64,000 nt of DNA from Gnetum montanum (Eukaryota > Streptophyta > Gnetopsida > Gnetales > Gnetaceae), in contig MNCI01002331.1 of assembly GCA_015680685.1 (NCBI GenBank), positions 264,777 through 328,776 of the forward strand. The letters run 5' to 3'. The notes beneath the pieces are model-generated. The model made no database searches and was not told where the DNA came from. It worked only from the letters and a program-made list of their open reading frames with translations. Positions 57,338-64,000 of this stretch are shown here, piece after piece. The position numbers and the translations under genes are program-made. The first letter of the stretch is position 1. Each line of letters begins with the position of its first letter.

Positions 57338-58867
57338 ATGGGCAAGTATGGTTTGTGCAGAATTTGGGGGTTTCAGAGCAGCTGCATAACATGTGAAAAT
57401 CATGATGATGAGCAGCCTTCAACCAATGGTAGTGTGCGTACTGCTTCAGTGAGTCCGTCTGATTTGCATTCGTTACAGTCACTTGGTGAATTCGACCTGG
57501 GAGATATGTGCGACCACATTTTCGTACTTTTAAAAAACATAGAGGTGAAGTTTTCAATTTTCATATATGCAATCTTGCTGTTTCAAGTAAGCCATAACGA
57601 TTACTTGAGAATTTATTTTTACCTCATCTGTAACTGTTCAGAATGCAAGGCAAAGTAAGCAGGAGCAGACACGGAGGCTGGATCCAGAGGAGCGACGCTT
57701 TTGGCAGAAGTTGGCATGCTTTCTTATCTTGACAGAGCTGTTTAGAGACGGGAAACCAGATGAATCTATCTTGGTATTTGTTATATGTTCATTGGATTCC
57801 TTCTGCACTAGGACTTCTATAGTATTGATGGTTTCTTGGATTACATTTATAATAATGATTCCCTTAATTATTTAGGAACTCTACTTTCCCAAAGGAGATA
57901 ATGATGCAAGCACACTTGCGTATATGATTTTTAGAGATGTTCCCTGCCCCCTTTGGCTTGGGGTGGGACTCTGTGTAGGTGCTTCGTTGGAAAAGTGGTA
58001 TATGTCACTTGCTCAATGTTGGAGAGGTTCCTCAGACTGGTTTAACGTTGATAAAGAAATAAAAGAAGAAGGTCTGCATGTTTTCTGGGAGATGTGGAGA
58101 TTGGCAAAGCTTTTATGGGAATTAAAAAGTCCTCAAACTCAGACCCTAGAGCGACTGCCACAATTGCGTAGCTTTCAACTGTTGTTAGTGCAGGGATCAA
58201 TTATGTGTTCAGATCATACGAATGATCCGTATCTCAGAAGGTATGCTATGCATTTTGTCTGTGCACACTTTAGCTTTTCACCCTTATTTTTATTCCTATC
58301 ATTTCTTCCATTCAATTCCATTAGTATTTTGATTTTTCTGGGTCATTCGGTGTTCACTGCAAAAATAACAAAGTAAAAGTGAGTTGGGTGGGAATCACTT
58401 ATGTGGTTGTTAGCATGTTGCAGAAACCTGAATGGATGCACTTACAAAGAGTCGTTCAAGTGGTTTCTGAGAAAAGTGAAATCCACCAATGAAACATTGC
58501 ATGAATGGTCTCAATTATCCATGATGTACCAGGGACTTGGATCCTCACCCTTATTTGGGCGTCCAGGAATGAACTATCCCCACCATGCTGGTACGATATA
58601 CATTTCCCTTACTTTTTCATTGTTGCGGTTCTTTGTATTAAGCAATTCGTGGATGGGTTACTGAAACTAAAATACTGTGAAAAATATAATAAAGTTGGCA
58701 TAGAGCGTGAGAAGCAGGATGTTATACAAATCCTGTTGAAGCGGAACATTGGTATGAAAACAATGGCACTCATTGGCAAGACCACAGTTGCAGATGCAGT
58801 CTTCACTTCCGTTCACATTCCACTCTGCAATTATATAACTTTCTCTTGGTTGAGCAGCCGAGTTTAG
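57338..58867 (+). CDS. Unrecognised five-exon gene, 314-residue product
   Basis: I do not recognise the family. Exons 57338-57544, 57642-57773, 57876-58240, 58424-58590 and 58794-58867 join in frame by GT-AG junctions (phases 0, 0, 2, 1) with no stop to TAG at 58867. The first four exons are convincing; the last is less sure. The product is rich in Trp, Leu and Cys, without signal peptide or obvious membrane span: MGKYGLCRIWGFQSSCITCE at the start, LDPEERRFWQKLACFLILTE in exon 2, and PCPLWLGVGLCVGASLEKWY plus EMWRLAKLLWELKSPQTQTL in exon 3. Exon 4 ends SSPLFGRPGMNYPHHA. Just after it, 58867-59145 stays open in another frame and may belong to an alternative end. It may be a lineage-specific gene or a recent pseudogene of one. 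Confidence 0.5.
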
Positions 58868-59069
58868 ATGGACGAAACGGTTTTATAACAAAAGAGGAGT
58901 GGATCAGATATGTGTGGAAGATAAAAAGAGCAAAAGTCATCATGTGTTTTTATAGGTTTGTTAACTCCACAAGCCAAGCCCAAGATTTGGAAGATGAGCT
59001 TAAAGAGTCCGCAGAAGGCAATATTTGTCCATTTCTATGCTTCTTTGGAATCAATTCCATTTCTACTGC

Positions 59070-59660
59070 TGATGTTGAGATTTTCTACACTGACTGTTTT
59101 ACATTCCATGACCCTGTGCAACTCGCACTTAAATTACAAAGTTGACAACGTAATAATTTTCAGAAAACAGCGGTCCAAAACTTGTTGAGATTTTTTAGGC
59201 CGATTGTTTGCAAACCGCTGTTCAGCTGGCATGTAAATTGCAAAATTGATGACCTAAATTTTTGAGAAAACACCAGTCCAAACTTGGGGTTTTGCTGCCG
59301 ATGTGGAGATTTTTTAAGCTTATTGTTTTTACATTTCATGACCCTGTTAAGCCGGTACTTAAGTTGCAATACTGACGATCTAATTTTTCATAAAACAGAC
59401 GCTTGGACTAAGTATGATTTTCGGATCTATGATGCCGTTGAGCTGCCATTTAAATTGCAAAACTGGCGGAACTGTTGAGTTTGCATTTAAATTACAAAAT
59501 TGACTACCTAAATTCTTTTGGAAAACAAACCCTTGGAACTTGTGAGATTATTGTAAAATTGGCAAACTGTTGAGCTGGCATTTGAAGTGAAAAATTGACT
59601 TAATTTTTCAAAAGACAAATGCGTGGAGAAAAGTGAGATTTTCAGATCCATGACTTAATT
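59070..59660 (+). repeat. Degenerate tandem array, about 110-bp unit, about five copies
   Basis: Each unit carries, in order, GAGATTTTTTAGG-like sequence, a GATTGTTT/TTACATT-like stretch, GAGCTGGCATTTAAATTGCA-like sequence, AAATTGACNACCTAA, and a TTTTTGAGAAAACA-like stretch before CTTGGACT. Units begin near 59072, 59187, 59305, 59420 and 59545. They are well diverged, with variable lengths. The first overlaps the end of an open reading frame next to the 57.3 kb gene. Confidence 0.65.
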
Positions 59661-61035
59661 TTAGCAGAGCAGAGAACTCATGGGCACCGATACTAATTTA
59701 ATTATGAAGTTTCTACATCAAAAAGTCTTACCATTAGGTTGTGCTAGTTGGCAACACTTAGTTATGGATGTTAAATATAATTTCTATAAAAGGAATTTTG
59801 AAAGTGTAGTGAGGAGAACCTTAAAAACTCAAGTTCTTGTCCTATCTTGGTTCCTTATGCAGAGATTTTCTTGTATATTTTGGACCACAAGATTCTTTGA
59901 TCTCATAGCTCTTAGTCTATGAAGATGCTTTATTGGGTGCTCCATTTTCTATGTACATCTAAGTTGCACTTCACTTCAATCCCCAAGGAGGATTTGAACC
60001 TACAACGACAAGTGGTTAACAGTTGATTGCTTTACTATAAAGCTACGGGGCATTACATTATTCCTATTGTTTCAACCCGGTTGAGAAGGTAAGGTTCAAC
60101 ATGGGAAGTGTTAGGAGGATCTCAAATGACTATGGTTGGATCTAGAAAATTTGTCATTCCAAGAGTATGTAGCCCAATAGTGGATTTTTGCACTAGCAGG
60201 GTAGTATTCTAATTTTTATATTGTTTGCTATCTTGATAGTAAAAAATGTTTTATTTAATAACAAAGATAAAGGGAAATATTGTGCTAGAGTAATGTTGAC
60301 AGGGCTTTAGGGATGATTAGACTTGAACTGATGACCTTCACCATATCAAGGTGACACTCTCTTGCTTAGTTATATATAAAGAGAGGTTGGTTTATTTGTT
60401 GTCATCATATGCTATGTTTACATATATAACAATTTGGGGCGTAATTCAAGTTGTAAACCAATGTAGTCTATGCATCGAAGATATTGGAATGGTGGTTTCA
60501 AGGTGACATATATTTATGTTTTTGAAATGCATTTGAGACATTCATTGATTTTAGGAGATATCTCTTAATAGTAAATTTATTAATTTATATTGAAAAAAAT
60601 ATATTATAATTTAACATTTCTTCAACTTTCAAAGCTTAAAACATTTTGTAAGGTTATTTTAATCATGTCTCAGAATGTGTTTGCATATTGGAAATACCAT
60701 AAACATAAAATTTTTTCACAAAACAAGTCTCTTAGGTGCCTAAATGTAAGAGAAAATTCAGTTTTAGTTTAACTAATAAAGTAAAGTACTATTAGACTTT
60801 AGTAGTTTGAATAGTAAAGTATTATTAAAATAAGGTAAAGTAGTAGCATGATAATACAGTGTCATGTCAGTAAGGATCTCAATTCCCATACCTAGTTTAT
60901 AACCCAATTTGTATTGGAACTCAAGGAATTCAAAAGCTCAAGGATTTAAAGCTTGAACAAGAGAGAAAACTTCATTTTTTGACCTTGGAAATTCAAAAAT
61001 TCATCAATTTTGCCAGGTCCCTATTTTCAAAGGAA
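59661..61035. other. Intergenic AT-rich region
   Basis: No gene recognised. GAGGATTTGAACCTACAACG (59985) and the phrases at 60315-60365 resemble antisense tRNA-derived sequence as in SINEs, too weak to call. Confidence 0.4.
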
Positions 61036-61039
61036 CACA

Positions 61040-61120
61040 ATATCAGGTACCCGATATCGAGTCCGATGTGATATAGGGTCCGTGCTATCAGGTAAGCCAT
61101 ATTGCGTTTATAAAAACTAT
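61040..61120 (+). promoter_or_regulatory. Putative internal promoter before the 3' ORF, right-edge copy
   Basis: ACCCGATATCGAGTCC and GATGTGATATAGGG precede TATAAAAAC at 61109-61117 (GTTTATAAAAACTATAGATA). It lies about 520 bases before the 3' ORF. Layout as in the LTR U3 regions and in the older minus-strand element. Confidence 0.6.
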
Positions 61121-61601
61121 AGATAGGGACCCCACTGTGCACGTCAATGTCATTTTTCATTGTTCATGCAAGGGGAGTTGTTGAAATTTTCTTCCACGAA
61201 TTCTAATGCTTTGAGCACCTATCATTCCAACTTCCATATCTTGCTCATTAACGCTTCGATTCTTGTTCCAATCAAACCTGTCTAAACCTGAAGTGTTTGA
61301 CTTAGTCGTGGGTGAAGGGTATGCTCCAAGTTGCACATAGTTTTTTCTAAATTCATCATTGGTTGAAGGATATCATATAGGGTAAATGAGCTTAAAAATG
61401 TTAAGAACATTTGCCAAATTAATTTCATTTCTTCACCCAGACCATGAAAATTATTTTTTTGGAGTCACCTACCAAAATTGGGCCCAATATAAAAACTTTA
61501 AGGGGAATTTCTGTGAAAATCTCTAACTCTAAATCACACTAAGCAAGAAATGAATCTATTAAGGGCAAGGAGTATGATATAAATCAAATTTTGTAAATAG
61601 C

Positions 61602-61632
61602 CTTACTAATAGATGGTCTCGTGTGATTGCAG
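61602..61632 (+). promoter_or_regulatory. Putative 3' splice site before the 3' ORF, right-edge copy
   Basis: CTTACTAAT, then 23 nt after its branch A the AG of GTGATTGCAG, directly before ATG at 61633. Conserved with 43078-43108. Confidence 0.6.
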
Positions 61633-64000
61633 ATGGCCCCAAAAAGAGGACAACAAGGAGGACCCTCTCAGGGTGCATCCAAATGGCCAAGGAGAGGTAG
61701 AGGCCAAGCGCCTCTCGAGGAACATACAGAGCAGGAGGTACAACCATTCAGCATCCATTAGGAACCTCTTGTTATTGTGCAATTGGGACATGCCGAAGGT
61801 GGAGACAATGGAGCACTTGAATAGGGACAACATCTCACGTTGTCTTCAGAATGTGTTTAGGCAATTCGTGAAAGGTCCATGTTAGCAGCTATGATTGTGG
61901 AACTTAATTTTGGACCTTTCACTGAGTTTGCTCTTGAAGTAGTTAGGAACCAACTTAAAGGGTCTCCACTGTGGCCTATTCTCTTTGAAAGTGGTGATTG
62001 GTACCTGGGAGAGACGTACCAATTTTGGCACAACAAAGAAAAAGGAACCACCATTGATATTAGTGGTATTTCTGTTGATTTCTCTACCAAAGCCATTTCG
62101 GAAGTTCTAAATCTTTTGAATACAGGGCCAAAGGTTGCTCACTTGCCCACTTGTTTTGATGTTGATGCGTAGAAGATATGGTTGAAAAGGGTGTATGACA
62201 AGGAAGATAAAACATATGAAGAACTTACACTTAAAGAGAGAATCTACTTCAAAATCAGCACATATCACATTTTCCCAACAAAAGGTTTAAATAGAATTTC
62301 CACATATGCGGCTAGAGAAAGTGCCATCTTGATGGACAAGGTTAATGCCAACCTACACCATCTATATCTTATAAAAATTTTGAGGTGGTTTGAAGAATGT
62401 AAGACATGGAAGTTCACATTACCCTTCCCCTATTTCATTAGGAAGCTATGTCGGTGTGCTGGAATTCTAGGGTACACCAATGATGTTCCCAAAAAGGCCC
62501 AAAATGCTTCATTCAGTGAATTACTGAAGCCACTAGCCCCAAGGAAAAGTGCTAGTGAGACACTGGAGCCTAAGCAAGAACAGGAAGCAGGGCCCAGCAC
62601 ACAACTTATAGGCTAGTAAGACCAGCCACCACCACCACTACAGGACTATCAACTATTGATGAGCCATCTTAGGACCATCATTGAAACAGTCAATTGGGGA
62701 AGCCGTGATGAAGCCAATCTCTTCAGGGTCATCGATGATGTTGTACGACCCACGATCTTAATTGATCATGCATGGGGTGAGGTGTCTATCCAAATAGGAG
62801 GAGGGGAATCACACTGGTCACAACAATTCTCTGGAAACACTGCATCTTTTCAAGTGCAATTAGAAATTGGTGACAACATAACAGTAGTGGTCATGTAGCA
62901 TCAAGATGTAGTGAGAGTAGCAGAAATGGTCACAGACCACATCAAGCAATCATTTAATGCTCCTATTATGCCACTAACAGATTTTATAGGAGCACGTGAT
63001 GCTCAAACATTGGCCAGTCCCTCAATGACTCTTGTGGGTCATGAGGATGTTCTAGATTAGTTGCTACAGATAGGAAAAGTGATGATGTCCTTGTTTGACA
63101 TCCTTCAAGATGTCATAGCGATATAGTTAGACCTCATCTCTACAAAAGGGAAGGTGTTCATGGCAGAGGTTAGGGCCGAGCATGCAGAGGAGGAGTTAGA
63201 AAGACTCCAAGAAAAGCTCATCACCCTACAAGCTGCATAGCGGAATTCATCCTAATTCATCCCTATAGACTAGCTAGAATCCTTTTAGACAGAACAACTG
63301 AATAAATTGCTGGAAGACAATAAAAATGTGGCTGAGGAAAAAGAGAAGGCTGATTGGGATGTTTCCAAGGCACAAGCTCAAATGTATGCACCTGCTAAAG
63401 TACTCAAGGCCTTACAAGAAGAAAATAAATGCCTTGATGCTGAAAATCTTTTTTTGACCATAGTAGAAAAAAAAAAAGAACATTCTCAAAGAAAATTTTC
63501 AGCAATTACGAGAACAATTAATAAGGGTCAACTAGGATATGAATCGCTTGGCTAGAGAAAGATCCTCTCAATGGAGGAGGTATGCACAATCTGTCAAAAG
63601 ATGGCGATTGAAATAAGCGTGTTGTAGAACGAGGCCAAGCGACATGAAAAACTTAAAGAACATTTTAGAGATTAGGTGGGGATGTACAAGCAGGTGATTG
63701 AGAAAGAAATCCATATGGCCAAAGCCCATGTTAACACACTCAGTGCTTAGAACACTGATTGGTGGGCCATATTGGATACTTTTGCCTTCGCCCACCAAGT
63801 TGAATTGAAAAGCTGGGACCTACAGATACAAGATCTCACAGAGAACATGCAGTTGGAAAACCTGTGATATGCCAACTTAGCCATGTCAATGGTAGGATGC
63901 CCAAGAACAGAATTAGAGAAGCAGGTAGTAACCACCTATGCTAAATATGAAACAAAATTTGTTGAACACAAGAAGACATTGCAGAAATTGGAAGTAGTGA
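61633..64000 (+). pseudogene. Extra 3' ORF, right-edge copy (truncated by window)
   Basis: MAPKRGQQGGPSQGASKWPR at the start, then the conserved domain (61879-62530): VELNFGPFTEFALEVV, SPLWPIL, YLGETYQFWHN, ISVDFSTKAISEVLNL, YFKISTYHIFPTK and GILGYTNDVPKKAQ. A PPPPLQDY linker, LFRVIDDVVRP (about 62720) and a Lys/Glu/Gln-rich coiled coil from about 63130 follow. About a dozen stops and one frameshift near 63475 (poly-A) break it. Continues past the right edge. Confidence 0.75.

Larger units (their letters stand above)
61040..64000 (+). mobile_element. Athila-like element fragment at the right edge (internal promoter + 3' ORF)
   Basis: Related throughout to 42.54-45.4 kb of element 2: a GATATC block, TATA box, leader, splice acceptor and 3' ORF. 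No 5' LTR, primer site or gag is present upstream, and the left boundary is not sharp. The right side continues beyond the window. Confidence 0.75.

Noticed and set aside
58609-58867. P-loop-like MALIGKTTVADAVFTS, suggesting an NB-ARC (resistance gene) domain
   Set aside because: The glycine-rich first part of the P-loop is absent, most of it falls in the predicted intron, and no kinase-2, GLPL or LRR motif follows.
59985-60060. tRNA-like phrases (GAGGATTTGAACCTACAACG) here, at 51560-51720, 37430-37625 and 60315-60365
   Set aside because: No cloverleaf and no matching A box could be found. At most decayed SINE or tRNA-derived sequence.

Overview
The window is plant nuclear DNA, almost certainly from a seed plant. 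It holds a multi-exon 3-ketodihydrosphingosine reductase gene with GT-AG introns, Ty3/gypsy (Athila-like), Ty1/copia and RTE-type LINE retroelements, and a decayed caulimovirid (plant pararetrovirus) copy. No prokaryotic, CRISPR or plasmid feature was seen. I cannot name the species. About three quarters of the window is nested repeats. The single-copy part is roughly 46.9-61 kb.

Layout: (1) 1-8.3 kb is a decayed endogenous caulimovirid with movement protein, coat/zinc knuckle, protease, RT and RNase H in viral order. A 3.2 kb gag-only gypsy element interrupts it at 859-4088 (target duplication CTACC). (2) 8525-16359 is an Athila-like element with three LTRs (TSD ATCCT). It lies in one arm of an imperfect inverted repeat of about 1.1 kb, whose arms flank a second, partial pararetrovirus copy (17.24-18.16 kb). 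A copia RNase H fragment follows. (3) 19.85-30.74 kb carries two nested minus-strand Athila-like elements. The older has PR-RT-RH-INT plus an extra 3' ORF, and the younger (LTR and gag) sits inside that 3' ORF. (4) An RTE LINE (30.75-37.07 kb) is split by a third Athila-like element (31029-36487, TSD CCTAG). (5) 38510-46859 is a complete but pol-less Athila-like element (TSD CCATA) carrying gag and the extra 3' ORF. (6) 47.37-50.74 kb is the reductase gene. (7) 57.34-58.87 kb is a well-spliced gene I do not recognise, followed by a decayed tandem array. (8) From 61.04 kb to the right edge is another copy of the 3' ORF region.

The most interesting signal is the architecture shared by the Athila-like relatives. 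Between pol (or gag) and the extra 3' ORF, three independent copies keep a GATATC-rich, U3-like block. Two of them show a clear TATA box. All three have a 3' splice site abutting an ATGGCCCCAAA start, and two have a TACTAAT branch-site match 23 nt before the AG. This looks like a second promoter and/or a spliced subgenomic transcript for a protein with a conserved globular domain and a long coiled coil. Upstream lies a conserved non-coding module found in four copies. The family members have complementary deletions (gag+PR; gag+INT; gag+3' ORF; PR-RT-RH-INT+3' ORF), which suggests trans-complementation.
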